Origin: Saccharopolyspora phatthalungensis
GTDB taxonomy: Bacteria; Actinomycetota; Actinomycetes; Mycobacteriales; Pseudonocardiaceae
Length of the DNA: 64,000 nucleotides
Assembly: GCF_014203395.1 (NCBI RefSeq)
Contig: NZ_JACHIW010000001.1
Span: forward strand, 1,426,001 to 1,490,000
Direction: 5' to 3'
The translations under genes and the position numbers were made by a program. How positions within the stretch are numbered: the first letter of the stretch is position 1; every line of letters starts with the position of its first letter. This document shows, piece by piece, positions 35,089 through 45,027 of this stretch. The notes beneath the pieces were generated by a model. That model searched no databases, was not told where the DNA came from, and saw nothing but the letters and a program-made list of their open reading frames with translations.

Positions 35089-36009
35089 TCACAACGGGGT
35101 GAGGCCCCAGCGGCCGAGCCAGCTCTCACCGGGTTGCAGGACCAGCAGGTCGACGCCGGAATTCAGGGCGTCCGGTGGGCACGTCATCGGTTCGATCGCG
35201 ATCGCCCTGCCCCGGCCCGGGAACTCGTCCGCCGTGTAGACCTGGACCCACCGGAATACCGGGTCGGCCCACAGCTGGATACCGTGCCCGCCGGGGTCGG
35301 TGAGGGTGTGCCGGACGAATTCGTCGCCCGGCGCCGGGGCGGCCCCGCCGAAGGCCGTGTCGAGCAAGACACCGGCCAGCCGGCGCCCGGTGCGGAAATC
35401 CACTTCGTCGCCTTGCAGGGCACGCGGCGGTCGCGCCGGGAGCAACCGCTCGGCGTCCACCGGCAGCACCGTCGCCGCCGCGAGCTGCAACGTGCAGTCG
35501 TCGGTTTCGGCGTTGCCAGCGCGCGGGAACGGGTGCACTCCGACCCCGAACGGAATCGCCCGCGAGCCGAGGTTCTCCACGGTGTGCGTCACGGTCAGGC
35601 CATCGGCATCCAGGGTGTACCCGATCGACGTCAGCAGCGGCACCGGCCAGCCGGGCTGCGCGGGCACCATCGCGTGCAGGACCACCGTGGACTCGGCGTG
35701 CTCGACGACGTCCCACGCGGTGTGCCGCAACAGGCCGTGGATCGCGTTGTGCCGCGCGGGCTCGGTCAGGGCCAACTGCTGCGGCTCGCCTTCGAGCCGC
35801 CAGCGGCCGTCCGCGACCCGGTTCGGCCACGGCACCAGAACCCCGCCGGCAGCGGCGGGCGGCAACTGGTCAGCGTCGTAGCTCTCCGCGTACGGCACCC
35901 CGTCGACTTCGAAGACCCGAAGCGCCGCACCGACTTCGGTGACCACGGCACGCGAAGCGCCGGAAGTGATTTCGAACTGCCGCCCAGTGGCGGGAACACG
36001 ATCATGCAC
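35089..36009 (-). CDS. aldose 1-epimerase family protein
   Basis: A 306-residue galactose mutarotase-like protein starting at GTG 36009. It contains ARHNAIHGLLRHTAWDVVE with the conserved His, then GVGVHPFPRAGNAETDD with the second active-site His, and VYTADEFPGRGRAIAIEPMT, where the Glu of EPMT matches the catalytic base. It interconverts alpha and beta anomers of hexoses or a related sugar phosphate. It is monocistronic. A perfect 11-bp hairpin lies just beyond its start region and belongs to the APC transporter gene upstream on the same strand. Confidence 0.88.
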   Translation of the reverse strand: MHDRVPATGRQFEITSGASRAVVTEVGAALRVFEVDGVPYAESYDADQLPPAAAGGVLVPWPNRVADGRWRLEGEPQQLALTEPARHNAIHGLLRHTAWDVVEHAESTVVLHAMVPAQPGWPVPLLTSIGYTLDADGLTVTHTVENLGSRAIPFGVGVHPFPRAGNAETDDCTLQLAAATVLPVDAERLLPARPPRALQGDEVDFRTGRRLAGVLLDTAFGGAAPAPGDEFVRHTLTDPGGHGIQLWADPVFRWVQVYTADEFPGRGRAIAIEPMTCPPDALNSGVDLLVLQPGESWLGRWGLTPL

Positions 36010-36029
36010 CTAATCACTGTAGAAGCAAA

Positions 36030-36065
36030 GGGCCTTCCGGTGCGCCGACGCGCCCCGGAAGGCCC
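36030..36065 (-). terminator. terminator hairpin after the APC transporter gene
   Basis: GGGCCTTCCGG (36030-36040) and CCGGAAGGCCC (36055-36065) form a perfect 11-bp stem with a 14-nt loop, 37 bp after the minus-strand permease stop at 36102. On the minus strand the hairpin is followed by TTTGC, a short U-tract. Confidence 0.8.
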
Positions 36066-36101
36066 ACTAGCCACGGTCCCCGGTCAGGCGCTCATGATTC
36101 C

Positions 36102-37505
36102 TCATTTGCCCAGCTTCGCGGCGTCGAACTCCTGCTGCCGACTACCGGCGACGAAGTTGATCCCCCAGAAAATCACGCCGATGCCCAGCAGGACGCCGGC
36201 GATGATGTACTCCGTGGCCGGCCGACCGGACAGCGGGCTGGCGAAGAACGCGCAGGTGAGCGCGCCCAGTGCCGGCATCCAGGTGGGCGCCCGGAAGTGC
36301 TGGTGCTCGACCTTGTCCTTGCGCAGCACCAGAACCGCCACGTTGACCACCGCGAACACCATGAGCAGCAGCAGCGACGTGGTGCTGCCCAGATCCGAGA
36401 TCTTCAGCGTGCTCACCAGGATCACCGCGATGAGGCTGGTGAACAGGATCGACACCCACGGGGTGTGCCGGGTGCGGTGCACCAGGCCGAACTGCTTCGG
36501 AATGATCCGCTCCTCCGACATGCCGTAGACCAGGCGGCTGGCCATCAGCATGTTGATCAGGGCGGTGTTGGTGACCGCGAACAGCGCGATCAGCGAGAAC
36601 AGGACCGGCGGGAACCACGGCGCGGCGGCCTTGACCACCAGCAGCAGCGGGCCGTCCGACTCGGCCAGCTCGTCGGTCGGCACCAGCGTCGAGGTGATCA
36701 GCGCGATCACCAGGTAGACCGAGGCGGTGATGATCATGCCCAGCAGCAGCGCGCGCGGGAAGGTCTTGGTCGGGTCCTTGGTCTCCTCGGCCATGTTCAC
36801 CGAGTCCTCGAAGCCCACCATCGCGAAGAACGCCAGGGCGGTCGCCGACGTCACCGCCACCAGCGGCGTGCTGTCGGTGTTGAACTGCAGCAGCCGGCTC
36901 GGATCCGGCACCAGGTCGGGGTTGCTGCTGCCCGCGAAGATCGCGTACAGGCCGAAGACGATCACGATCGCCAGCCCGGTGAGCTCCACGCAGGTCAGCA
37001 CGACGTTCATCTTCACCGACTCGCCGACGCCGCGGAAGTTGATCGCGGCCAGCAGGAGCAGGAAGCCGATGGCTACCAGCCAGGACACCGGAGAAACGCC
37101 CTCGCCGACGATCGCTTCCAGGTAATCACCGCTGAACGCCTGCGCGGCCGATGCGGCCGAGGTGATGCCCGAGCACATCACCGCGAACGCGATGAGGAAC
37201 GTCAGGAAGTGCACCCCGAACGCCCGGTGCACGTACAGCGGCGCGCCGCCCGCCTTGGGGTACTTGCCGACCAGTTCCAGGTAGCTGAACGCGGTCAGGA
37301 AGGCGACCACGAAGGCGACCAGGAAAGGAATCCACAGTGCACCGCCGACCTTGCCGGCGACCTTGCCGGTCAGGGAATAGATCGTGGTCCCGAGAATGTC
37401 TCCGACCACGAAGAACAGCAGCAGTTTCGGGCCCATCACCTTCTTGAGGCCAGGGCCCTGCGCACCACCGGGCGCGTCGTCGTTCACCGTCGTCTCGTTG
37501 GCCAT
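36102..37505 (-). CDS. APC-family amino acid permease
   Basis: A 467-residue transporter with about 12 TM helices. The N-terminus is hydrophilic (MANETTVNDDAPGG) and then LLLFFVVGDILGTTIYSLTG, the TM1 G-(S/D)-I-(I/L)-G substrate-binding pattern of APC transporters. FFAMVGFEDSVNMAEETKDPTKTFPRA, read in parts, is the typical TM6-TM7 segment (GFED and E.KDP). ATG 37505 is preferred over an upstream TTG because the family begins here. The substrate is an amino acid or amine; not resolvable further. It ends at a strong hairpin. Confidence 0.9.
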   Translation of the reverse strand: MANETTVNDDAPGGAQGPGLKKVMGPKLLLFFVVGDILGTTIYSLTGKVAGKVGGALWIPFLVAFVVAFLTAFSYLELVGKYPKAGGAPLYVHRAFGVHFLTFLIAFAVMCSGITSAASAAQAFSGDYLEAIVGEGVSPVSWLVAIGFLLLLAAINFRGVGESVKMNVVLTCVELTGLAIVIVFGLYAIFAGSSNPDLVPDPSRLLQFNTDSTPLVAVTSATALAFFAMVGFEDSVNMAEETKDPTKTFPRALLLGMIITASVYLVIALITSTLVPTDELAESDGPLLLVVKAAAPWFPPVLFSLIALFAVTNTALINMLMASRLVYGMSEERIIPKQFGLVHRTRHTPWVSILFTSLIAVILVSTLKISDLGSTTSLLLLMVFAVVNVAVLVLRKDKVEHQHFRAPTWMPALGALTCAFFASPLSGRPATEYIIAGVLLGIGVIFWGINFVAGSRQQEFDAAKLGK

Positions 37506-37621
37506 GGCTGAGAAGTGTGCCGGGTGGGTTTTCAACCTGTCTGCCCGCCCCTGGCCGAATTGTCTGCTACGGGCGGCTTAAGCCGGGCACATTGCCCATC
37601 CCCGCCTCCCGCTCCGCGCTG

Positions 37622-38911
37622 TCACCGCTGGTCGGAGGCCGGTGCCCGGTATCGCCAGAAGGCCGGCAGCAGGGCTGCGGCGACCACCGCGCCGATGACG
37701 ACCAGGACGCCTCCGACGGTGACAGCCGTCGCGGTCCCGAGCGCCGCACCGGCCAAACCGTGCAGCGTGTCGGCCAGCCTCGGGCCACCGGCGACGACGA
37801 CGGTGAACACGCCCTGGATCCGGCCGCGCATCTCGTCAGTGGCCGCGGCCTGCATGATCGAGCTCCGGTAGACCATGCTCACCAGGTCCGCCCCGCCGCC
37901 CAGCGCCAGGAAGAACGCCGCCAGCCACAGCGAATCGGACCAGCCGAACCCGATCACCGCGATCCCCCACGCGATGACCGCCGCGGTGACGCCGACGCCG
38001 TGCCGGGTGATCCGGTGCAACCAGCCGGAGAACACGCCGAACGCGAACGCCCCCAACGGGATCGCCGCGAACAGCCAGCCCAGCGCCGCCCCACCGCCCG
38101 GCGGATCGCCGAAGGTGCGCTCCGCCATTTCCGGGAACAGCGCTCGCGGCATGCCGAACACCATCGCGATGATGTCCAGCAGGAACGATGCCAACAGCAC
38201 GGAATGCATTGCCAGGTAACGGAATCCGTCGAGCACCGCACGCAGCCCGGCACGCTTCGGGGCGCCGTCCTGCGGCGGCAGCGCCGGCAGCCGGAACACC
38301 GCCCACAGCGTGGCGCACAACGCCAACGCGTCGACCAGGTAGAGCACCGAAAGACCCAGTAGCGGCAACAGGATCCCGGCCAGCAGCGGCCCCACGATCG
38401 ATCCGAGTTGGAACACCGTGGCATTGAGTGCCTGCGCCGACGGCAGCAGGTGCACCGGTATCAGCCGGGCTATCGCCGCGCCGCGAGTGGGCATGTTCAC
38501 GGCGAAAAACGTTTGCTGCGCGGCGAAGAGCACCAGCACGAGCCACACCGACCGGGTGCCCGCAGCCGCTGCGACCCACAACAGCACTGAGGTGAACGCC
38601 AGGCCGCCGTTGGTGATCAGCAGCAATCGGCGGCGGTCGACGGTGTCTGCGATCGCACCGCCCCACAAGCCGAACACCAGCAGCGGCACCAGGCCGAAGA
38701 TCCCGGCGAGGCCGACGTAGCCGGAGGAGTCGGTGATGTCGTAGATCTGCTTGGGCACCGCGACCGCGGAGAACTGCGCACCGACCGAGGTGACGACGTT
38801 CGACAGCCACAGGCGGCGGTACGCCGGGTACTGCAGCGGCCTGGTATCGAGGAATACCTTGCTCAGCAGGGTTCGAAGTGACCTGGTCGGGGTTCCGCTG
38901 CTGGGCTGCAC
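37622..38911 (-). CDS. MFS transporter (DHA3/MFS_3-like)
   Basis: A 429-residue protein starting at GTG 38911 with 12 hydrophobic helices. It begins YPAYRRLWLSNVVTSVGAQ, typical of the MFS_3 drug/siderophore exporter branch, and shows the loop 2-3 motif GGAIADTVDRRRLL and a matching one later at EMRGRIQGVF. It probably exports a hydrophobic compound or siderophore-like molecule. It lies upstream of the APC gene on the same strand with a 116-bp gap, so they may be separately transcribed. Confidence 0.88.
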   Translation of the reverse strand: MQPSSGTPTRSLRTLLSKVFLDTRPLQYPAYRRLWLSNVVTSVGAQFSAVAVPKQIYDITDSSGYVGLAGIFGLVPLLVFGLWGGAIADTVDRRRLLLITNGGLAFTSVLLWVAAAAGTRSVWLVLVLFAAQQTFFAVNMPTRGAAIARLIPVHLLPSAQALNATVFQLGSIVGPLLAGILLPLLGLSVLYLVDALALCATLWAVFRLPALPPQDGAPKRAGLRAVLDGFRYLAMHSVLLASFLLDIIAMVFGMPRALFPEMAERTFGDPPGGGAALGWLFAAIPLGAFAFGVFSGWLHRITRHGVGVTAAVIAWGIAVIGFGWSDSLWLAAFFLALGGGADLVSMVYRSSIMQAAATDEMRGRIQGVFTVVVAGGPRLADTLHGLAGAALGTATAVTVGGVLVVIGAVVAAALLPAFWRYRAPASDQR

Positions 38912-39009
38912 GGATTCAGCAGCCTAGCCGTTAGGCCCGCTAACGGCAGCTCATTTTCCGGCCCATGTGACGGACGTCTACCAGCTCCGCCGCGCGAAAT
39001 CGCACCGGT

Positions 39010-39663
39010 TCAGGGGGCGAGGCGTTCGACCGTCCAGCCGTTGTTGGTGCGGCGGAAGCGCAGGCGGTCGTGCAGGCGATCCGGACGCCCCTGCCAGAAC
39101 TCCACCGACTCGGGGCGGATCCGCCAACCGCCCCAGTGCGGCGGACGCGGGACGTTCTCGGCGTCGGCGAAACGGCGCTCGATGCCGCTCAGCGAAGACT
39201 GCAGCGCCTGGCGGTTGGCGACCAACTGCGACTGCGGCGAGGCCCAAGCGCCCAGCTGGGATCCGCGCGGCCGTTCCGCCCAGTACTCGGCGGTCTCGGC
39301 CGACGTCACCTTCTCCACGGTGCCGCGCACGTTGACCTGCCGCTGGAGCCCGAGCCACGGGAAGGTCGCGGCGGCCACTCGGGTGGCCTTGAGGTCGTGG
39401 CTCTTCGCCGAGGTGTAGTTGGTGAAGAACACCACACCGCGCTCGTCGAAGCCTTTGCACAGCACGGTGCGCGAAGACGGGATGCCGTCGGCGTCGGCGG
39501 TGGCCAGCACCATCGCGTTCGGCTCGACCAGATCGGCCTGCACCGCTTCGTCGAACCACAGCTGAAGCTGCTCGTGCCAGGTGGCGGCGAGCGAGGACTC
39601 GTCCAACGCCCCGGCCTCGTAGGACACCCGCATGGACGGCAACGCGACGTTGGCCTCCGACAT
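39010..39663 (-). CDS. pdxH: pyridoxamine 5'-phosphate oxidase
   Basis: A 217-residue FMN enzyme, usual length for PdxH. ATG 39663 gives MSEANVALPSMRVSYEAGAL; the family pattern R..Y..G.LDE is evident. FMN contacts NAMVLATADADGIPSSRTVL and KGFDERGVVFFTNYTSAKS are intact and the C-terminus ends with FWQGRPDRLHDRLRFRR, holding the PLP-site Arg/His residues. It oxidises PNP/PMP to pyridoxal 5'-phosphate, the cofactor of SerC encoded further right. No partner gene overlaps it. Confidence 0.94.
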   Translation of the reverse strand: MSEANVALPSMRVSYEAGALDESSLAATWHEQLQLWFDEAVQADLVEPNAMVLATADADGIPSSRTVLCKGFDERGVVFFTNYTSAKSHDLKATRVAAATFPWLGLQRQVNVRGTVEKVTSAETAEYWAERPRGSQLGAWASPQSQLVANRQALQSSLSGIERRFADAENVPRPPHWGGWRIRPESVEFWQGRPDRLHDRLRFRRTNNGWTVERLAP

Positions 39664-39988
39664 CCTTTTCCTCCCTGACTCGCTCGGCGATGGCGCGACT
39701 CGACGATTTCTCCGGCTGTTCTCCGGACGGTACGGGCTGGCCTGGCCGACCCGACAGGATTTGGTGGCGTCAGCCACGCGTACGACGGTAAACGGGATCC
39801 GAACAGACGCCGAATCGACGGTAGTTCACGATCGATTCCGCAACCGATGCAGTGATCGTTTACACACTCGTTCGGACGCCGACAGCGCCGCGAAACGCCC
39901 GCCGGGACCAACCGTCGTGCACCGTGCGGCGAGATGTCCCTTACCGATCAAGCCGGAAATGATCGACGCCCGCGGCCGTGCGATGGTC
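39664..39988. other. 325-bp gap between the urease operon end and pdxH
   Basis: No gene is seen. The region must contain the pdxH promoter on the minus strand and the end of the ureABCFGD transcript. I found no strong terminator hairpin or clear operator. Confidence 0.45.
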
Positions 39989-40756
39989 TCACCAGCTGCG
40001 CGCCTCCAGGTCTTGCGCGGCCGGGTGGTGACCGATCGCTTCGGCGAGCCGCCGATGCGCGGTCACCGCGTTCTCGCCCAGCGCGGTGGCCAGCGCACCA
40101 CCGGCCGCCAACGGCACCAGCGACCACCACTGGCCGCTGGTCGGCTCGGCGGGGTCTCGATCCCACACGACCGTCTCGGTCGCGAGCACGCGCGCTCCCG
40201 CGAGGTATCCGGCGCTCGTCGCCAGCCGTTGCGCGCCGATGTCCAGCCGCTGCCGCAGCAGCGGCGTACCCGAGCGCACCACGCGCGTCGTGGTGGTCAG
40301 CCGGCCGGGAAGTTCGCCGTATCGGCCCAGCACCAACGTCTCCCGGCACCTGGCGCGCGCACCGTCGCCCAGCTCGACGGTCATCTCCGCCTGGTGATCG
40401 GCGCGAGCGCTGATCACCGTGGCCTCCGGCAGGTAATCGACCAGGCCACCGGCTTCGACCTCGATGTGCACTGTGGACCGGCTGGGCCCGCCGTGCTGCC
40501 CTGGCAACGCGACGGTGGCGGCGGTGCCGCGCAGCCAAAGCCGCGCGCCCGCCCCGACCCGGACCCGCAGGTCGACCCGGTCGCCGCCGACCGGCGTGGC
40601 AGCGGAACCGACCACGTGCACCACGGCGGTGCCGTCCGGGCTCGCCGTGGCCGTGCGCCGGGGCACCAGCGTGATCGGCGCCTCCGAACGGAGTTCCCGC
40701 ACGACGCTGCGCCCGCCGGAGCCGATCTCGACGCTCAGCCGCGCACTGGCCCGCAC
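39989..40756 (-). CDS. ureD: urease accessory protein UreD
   Basis: A 255-residue UreD/UreH protein starting at GTG 40756, behind GGAAGG. Family landmarks are LRSEAPITLVPRR, RVGAGARLWLRGTAATVALPG, and TVHIEVEAGGLVDYLPEATV, containing the conserved P-E pair. UreD recruits UreF and UreG to apo-urease so that nickel and the carbamylated lysine can be installed. It is the last gene of the ure operon, separated from ureG by about 110 bp that include a tandem duplication, wider than the other spacings in this operon. Confidence 0.9.
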   Translation of the reverse strand: MRASARLSVEIGSGGRSVVRELRSEAPITLVPRRTATASPDGTAVVHVVGSAATPVGGDRVDLRVRVGAGARLWLRGTAATVALPGQHGGPSRSTVHIEVEAGGLVDYLPEATVISARADHQAEMTVELGDGARARCRETLVLGRYGELPGRLTTTTRVVRSGTPLLRQRLDIGAQRLATSAGYLAGARVLATETVVWDRDPAEPTSGQWWSLVPLAAGGALATALGENAVTAHRRLAEAIGHHPAAQDLEARSW

Positions 40757-40795
40757 GCCGCACCGCCTTCCGGCCGAGCCCGGCGCGAGCCGGTT

Positions 40796-40814
40796 GATTT
40801 CGCTTGAAATCGCC
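40796..40814. repeat. third copy of the GGCGATTTC palindromic motif
   Basis: GATTTC (40796-40801), GCTT loop, GAAATC (40806-40811) and then GCC. Read on the minus strand it begins GGCGATTTCAA, the same core as the repeats flanking glpD. It lies in the ureG-ureD gap. Confidence 0.6.
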
Positions 40815-40870
40815 GTCCCGCCACGCGATGTCCCACCTCAGAGTCCCGCCACGCGAAGTCCCACCTCAGA
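40815..40870. repeat. 28-bp tandem duplication at the 3' end of ureG
   Basis: Two units (40815-40842 and 40843-40870) begin GTCCCGCCACGCGA and end GTCCCACCTCAGA, differing by one base (T/A). The second unit contains the ureG stop codon (40866-40868), so the extra copy lies just outside the gene. It looks like a recent slippage duplication. Confidence 0.85.
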
Positions 40871-41570
40871 GCTGTTCGCGGACCCAGGCCGCTACCTCGG
40901 GGGCGTTCGGGGTGCGGGTCAGGGACTGGGTGATCACCGGCAGGTCGCCGCGCATCCGGTGCGCGTCGGCGACCATCACCGCCATGTCGGCGCCGACCAG
41001 CTCGGCCAGATCCACCTTGTTGATCACCAGCAGATCCGCGGTGGTGACCCCGGGCCCGCCCTTGCGCGGCACCTTGTCGCCGCCGGCGACGTCCACCACG
41101 AAGACCTGTCGGTCGGCCAGCCCCCGGCTGAACACCGCGGTCAGGTTGTCGCCGCCGCTTTCCACGATGACCAGCTCCAACCCGGGATGCCGCTCGGTGA
41201 GCCGCTCGACCGCGTCCAGGTTGGCGGTGATGTCGTCGCGAATGGCCGTGTGCGGGCAGGCGCCGGTCTGCACCGCCTCGATCCGGTCGGTGTCGAGCAC
41301 CCCGGCCTTGCGCAGGAAGTCGGCGTCCTCGGTGGTGTAGATGTCGTTGGTCACCACGGCCAGCTCGACCTCCGGGCCGAGCGCCCGGCAGAGCGCCGCA
41401 GTGAGCGCGGTCTTGCCGCTGCCGACCGGCCCGCCGATCCCGAGCCGGAACGGGCGCCCATGGTGCGGTTCGACCGAGAACGGGTCGGGTCCGGTCGCCG
41501 TCGGGTCGAAGTTGACCGGATGCGTGTGGCCGTGCCCGTGGCCGGGTGAGTAACCATTGTCAGGACGCAA
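40866..41570 (-). CDS. ureG: urease accessory GTPase UreG
   Basis: A 234-residue UreG. The N-terminus is His-rich ([11 protein letters not shown]), a nickel-binding extension seen in several actinobacterial UreG proteins. Then come P-loop [29 protein letters not shown], the metal-binding CPH motif in [24 protein letters not shown] and [13 protein letters not shown] (G4 NKxD). It hydrolyses GTP to deliver nickel to urease. The start is taken as TTG 41570, behind GGAAGAGG; no ATG or GTG fits before the conserved region. It overlaps the ureF stop by 11 nt. Confidence 0.9.
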   Translation of the reverse strand: MRPDNGYSPGHGHGHTHPVNFDPTATGPDPFSVEPHHGRPFRLGIGGPVGSGKTALTAALCRALGPEVELAVVTNDIYTTEDADFLRKAGVLDTDRIEAVQTGACPHTAIRDDITANLDAVERLTERHPGLELVIVESGGDNLTAVFSRGLADRQVFVVDVAGGDKVPRKGGPGVTTADLLVINKVDLAELVGADMAVMVADAHRMRGDLPVITQSLTRTPNAPEVAAWVREQL

Positions 41571-42252
41571 ATAGACGCACCTCTTCCCGGTGATGTCGAT
41601 CGTGGGCCTCGGCGAGCAGGTCGAGTGCCGGGGCGCCGGGGGCGGGCAGCTCGGCCGGGTCCAGCCCGGCCACCGAGGCCGCCTCGGCGGCGATCCGGTC
41701 GAGGTCATCGGCCAGTTCGGTGACCACGGCGTTGACCGCGAACGGGTCCAGCCCGAGCAGCCGAACGCCGGCGGCGGACGGTCCGCTGACGGCCAGGTAG
41801 CCGGCGGCCAGCGCCGCCTCCCACGGTCCGGCTCCGGCGGTCGCCGCCAGCACACCGAGCACGATCGGGTGGTGTGGTCGCGGGGTCGCGGCCACCAGTT
41901 CGGTCAGCACCGGTGACGGCCAGGCTGCCCGGCCGGCGCGAACCATGCCCCGCCCCTGGGCGCGCGATGCCTCCCGCTGCGCCGGGGACGGGGTGCGGGC
42001 GTCTAGTTCGACGTCCAGCTCCCGCCAATGTCCACTTCGGACGCCACGAGCGGCGGCGTGCGCCGCGGCGGCGGCGAACACCGCTTGCAGGGCACCGGCA
42101 CCATGCAGGCGCCCGTGCAGGAATTCGCGCAGGTCGCCGACTCCCGTGATCAGCCCCCGCGCGGCCGCCTCCTCGACGCCGCCGGAGTGCGCGTGTCCCC
42201 CGCCGGGGAACCGCGAGTCCGCGAGCGTCAGCACCGCGAGACCGGCTCGCAC
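41560..42252 (-). CDS. ureF: urease accessory protein UreF
   Basis: A 230-residue all-helical UreF, starting at GTG 42252 behind AGGAGA. It begins [21 protein letters not shown], where the S.FP.G..HS/HSGG motif is diagnostic. UreF bridges UreD and UreG in the urease activation complex and gates GTPase-dependent nickel transfer. It lies between ureC (40 bp gap) and ureG (11-nt overlap), which is the typical ureABCFGD order of actinobacteria. Confidence 0.92.
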   Translation of the reverse strand: MRAGLAVLTLADSRFPGGGHAHSGGVEEAAARGLITGVGDLREFLHGRLHGAGALQAVFAAAAAHAAARGVRSGHWRELDVELDARTPSPAQREASRAQGRGMVRAGRAAWPSPVLTELVAATPRPHHPIVLGVLAATAGAGPWEAALAAGYLAVSGPSAAGVRLLGLDPFAVNAVVTELADDLDRIAAEAASVAGLDPAELPAPGAPALDLLAEAHDRHHREEVRLFAS

Positions 42253-42292
42253 CGCCGTCTCCTCTCGATTCGCCGGGTGGCCATCGGACCGG

Positions 42293-44020
42293 TCAGAACA
42301 GGAAATAGCGCTGGGCCATCGGGACTTCCGAGACCGGGTGCGGTTCGACGCGCTCGCCGTCGATGTCCACCGCGAAGTTGTCCGGGTCGACCCGGATGTC
42401 CGGAGTGGCGTCGTTGTGGACCATGTCGGCTTTGCCGGTCGCGCGGGTGTTTTCGACCGCGACCAGCCCCGAGCTCAGCTGAAACTGCTCCGGCAGCTGG
42501 GCGTCCAGCGCCACCGGCGCCACGAAGAACACGCTGCTCGCCGCCGCTGCGCGCGGCTGCGCCCCGAAACTCGGCCGCGCGATGTAGGGCTGGGGCGTCG
42601 GGATCGACGCGTTCGCATCGCCCATCGCCGCCCACGCCGCGAACCCGCCCTTGAGCACGATGTGCGGCCGGACCCCGAAGAACTTGGGCTCCCACAGCAC
42701 CAGATCCGCCATCTTGCCGACCTCGACGGAACCGACGTGCTTTGCGATGCCGTGCGCGATCGCCGGGTTGATCGTGTACTTCGCGACGTAGCGCTGCGCC
42801 CGGTGGTTATCGGCCCGTCCGTCGCCGGGCAGCGCGCCCCGGCGGCGCTTCATCACGTGCGCGGTCTGCCAGGTGCGCATGATGACCTCGCCGATTCGGC
42901 CCATCGCCTGCGCGTCCGAGCTCATCATCGAGATCGCGCCGAGGTCGTGCAGGACGTCCTCGGCCGCGATGGTGGACGGCCGGATGCGGCTCTCGGCGAA
43001 GGCCAGGTCCTCGGGCACCGACGGGTTGAGGTGGTGGCAGACCAGCACCATGTCGAGGTGCTCGTCGATGGTGTTGACGGTGTGCGGCCGGGTCGGGTTG
43101 GTCGAGGAGGGCAGCACGTTGGGCTGGGAGGCGAGCCGGATGATGTCCGGCGCGTGCCCGCCGCCGGCGCCTTCGACGTGGAACGCGCTGATGGAACGGC
43201 CGTTGATCGCCGCCAGCGTGGACTCGTAGAACCCGGCCTCGTTGAGCGTGTCGGCGTGCAGCGCGACCTGGACGCCGGATTCCTCGGCGACCCGCAGCGC
43301 GCTGTCGAGCGCCGCCGGGGTCGCGCCCCAGTCCTCGTGGATCTTGAACCCGCCGGCCCCGGCCCGCAGTTGCTCCCGCAGCGCCTCGCCGCGCATTGTG
43401 CTGCCCTTGCCCAGCAGCAGGACGTTGACCGGCATGAAGTCCAGCGCCCGCATGACCATCCGCAGGTTCCAGGCACCGGGAGTGACCGTGGTCGCCTTGC
43501 TGCCCTCGCCCGGACCGGTGCCGCCGCCGATCAGCGTGGTCAGGCCGGAGGCCAGCGCCGTCTCGACCTCCTGCGGGCAGATGAAGTGCACGTGGGAATC
43601 GATGCCACCGGCCGTGAGGATCTTGCCGTTGCCGGCGATGACCTCGGTGGACGGCCCGATCACGAGCGTGCCGTCCACGTCGTCGACGGCGCTGGGGTTG
43701 CCAGCCTTGCCGATGCCGACGATGTGGCCGTCGCGGATGCCGACATCGGCCTTGATCACGCCCCAGTGGTCCAGGATCACCGCGCCGGTGATCACCACGT
43801 CGGGCGTCGCTTCGGCGCGGGTCGCGGCCGACTGGCCCATCGATTCGCGGATGACCTTGCCGCCGCCGAACACCGCCTCGTCGCCGGAGCCGGCCGGGCC
43901 CTGGCTGCGGTCCTCGGTGACCTCGATCAGCAGATCGGTGTCGGCCAGCCGGATCCGGTCGCCGGTCGTCGGGCCGAACAGCTCGACGTAGTGGGGCCGG
44001 TCAATGGACGATGCGCTCAT
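42293..44020 (-). CDS. ureC: urease alpha subunit
   Basis: A 575-residue catalytic subunit, near the usual 570. The nickel ligand pair is in [15 protein letters not shown], the lysine to be carbamylated in [13 protein letters not shown], further ligands in [13 protein letters not shown], and the flap/catalytic His in [16 protein letters not shown]. All are intact, so the enzyme should be active. It hydrolyses urea to ammonia and carbamate in the cytoplasm. Its ATG (44020) is 20 nt inside ureB, consistent with coupled translation of the structural subunits. Confidence 0.96.
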   Translation of the reverse strand: MSASSIDRPHYVELFGPTTGDRIRLADTDLLIEVTEDRSQGPAGSGDEAVFGGGKVIRESMGQSAATRAEATPDVVITGAVILDHWGVIKADVGIRDGHIVGIGKAGNPSAVDDVDGTLVIGPSTEVIAGNGKILTAGGIDSHVHFICPQEVETALASGLTTLIGGGTGPGEGSKATTVTPGAWNLRMVMRALDFMPVNVLLLGKGSTMRGEALREQLRAGAGGFKIHEDWGATPAALDSALRVAEESGVQVALHADTLNEAGFYESTLAAINGRSISAFHVEGAGGGHAPDIIRLASQPNVLPSSTNPTRPHTVNTIDEHLDMVLVCHHLNPSVPEDLAFAESRIRPSTIAAEDVLHDLGAISMMSSDAQAMGRIGEVIMRTWQTAHVMKRRRGALPGDGRADNHRAQRYVAKYTINPAIAHGIAKHVGSVEVGKMADLVLWEPKFFGVRPHIVLKGGFAAWAAMGDANASIPTPQPYIARPSFGAQPRAAAASSVFFVAPVALDAQLPEQFQLSSGLVAVENTRATGKADMVHNDATPDIRVDPDNFAVDIDGERVEPHPVSEVPMAQRYFLF

Positions 44021-44384
44021 CTTGATGCCCCTCGCCTTTCTCGCCGTAGCCGAACGGAGCGGGTTCGTGGTCGCGGCCGTCGAGCTCGCCGGCGTATTCC
44101 AGCCGCAGGCCGCGCACCAGCCGGCTGCCGCCGATCGGCACCAGGTCGACCTCCCGGTCCTGGTTCGGCTCGAAGCGCACGGCGGTTCCCGACGGCACGT
44201 CCAGCCGGTAGCCCCATGCCTTGGCCCGGTCGAACTCCAGGCCCGGGTTCACGGCGGCGAAGTGGTAGTGGGATCCGACCTGCACGGCGCGGTCGGCGCG
44301 GTTGACGACGGTGATCCGGATGCGTTCCCGGCCCGGATTCCGCGGAATCGGGCACTCGCCGGTGATGATCTCCCCGGGCCGCAT
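44001..44384 (-). CDS. ureB: urease beta subunit
   Basis: A 127-residue UreB starting at ATG 44384. It opens [19 protein letters not shown] and contains [20 protein letters not shown] and [20 protein letters not shown], the canonical beta-subunit core. The C-terminus is extended by about 25 residues beyond the usual end ([19 protein letters not shown]), and its coding end overlaps ureC by 20 nt. It assembles with UreA and UreC into the (abc)3 urease trimer. Confidence 0.95.
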   Translation of the reverse strand: MRPGEIITGECPIPRNPGRERIRITVVNRADRAVQVGSHYHFAAVNPGLEFDRAKAWGYRLDVPSGTAVRFEPNQDREVDLVPIGGSRLVRGLRLEYAGELDGRDHEPAPFGYGEKGEGHQDERIVH

Positions 44385-44428
44385 GGCAACTCCTCGCGAG
44401 GTCGTTTCGAGATCGGCGGGCTACCGCT

Positions 44429-44731
44429 TCAGGTGATCGGGTCGTGCACCGTGACCAGCTTCGTCCCGTCCGGGAAGGTCGCCTCGACCTGCACGTCGTG
44501 GATCATCTCCGGCACCCCGTCGAGCACCTGGTCGGCGCGCAGCACTTGGCGTCCGCTCTGCATCAGCTCGGCGACGGTCCGCCCGTCCCGCGCGCCTTCC
44601 GCGACGTGGTCGGTGATCAGCGCCACCGCCTCGGGGTAGTTGAGCTTCAGCCCGCGGTCCAGCCGTTCGCGGGCGAGCCGCGCCGCGACGTAGACAAGCA
44701 ACTTGTCCCGCTCGTGAGGAGCCAGATGCAT
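44429..44731 (-). CDS. ureA: urease gamma subunit
   Basis: A 100-residue UreA, exactly the standard length. It shows [37 protein letters not shown] and [23 protein letters not shown], read in parts. It is the first gene of the operon; the operon promoter should lie in 44732-45027, the divergent gap shared with the second citrate synthase gene. Separate ureA and ureB genes (unfused) match actinobacterial ureases. Confidence 0.95.
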   Translation of the reverse strand: MHLAPHERDKLLVYVAARLARERLDRGLKLNYPEAVALITDHVAEGARDGRTVAELMQSGRQVLRADQVLDGVPEMIHDVQVEATFPDGTKLVTVHDPIT

Positions 44732-45027
44732 GAGAGCTCTTTAACATACGAACATCGGCGAAATCGGGCCCGTCCCACGTTCTTATCACCGCACAATTGG
44801 CTGGTAACCACGATTTTTCCCGAATTTTGCATCGCTGACGAACTCCCCGGCGGTGCTGTGAGCTACCTCATCCGGTGATTTTTTCCCCCGGATCCGATTG
44901 CCTCCCCCGCCCCGCCGGGTGCAGTGTGTTCCGAACGGCAACGTGTACCGAGCGGCAACATGCATTGCACCCCGCCACGTCCCTTACCGCGCACGCGCGG
45001 CACAACCAGCGAGGAGACGAGGCAGCC

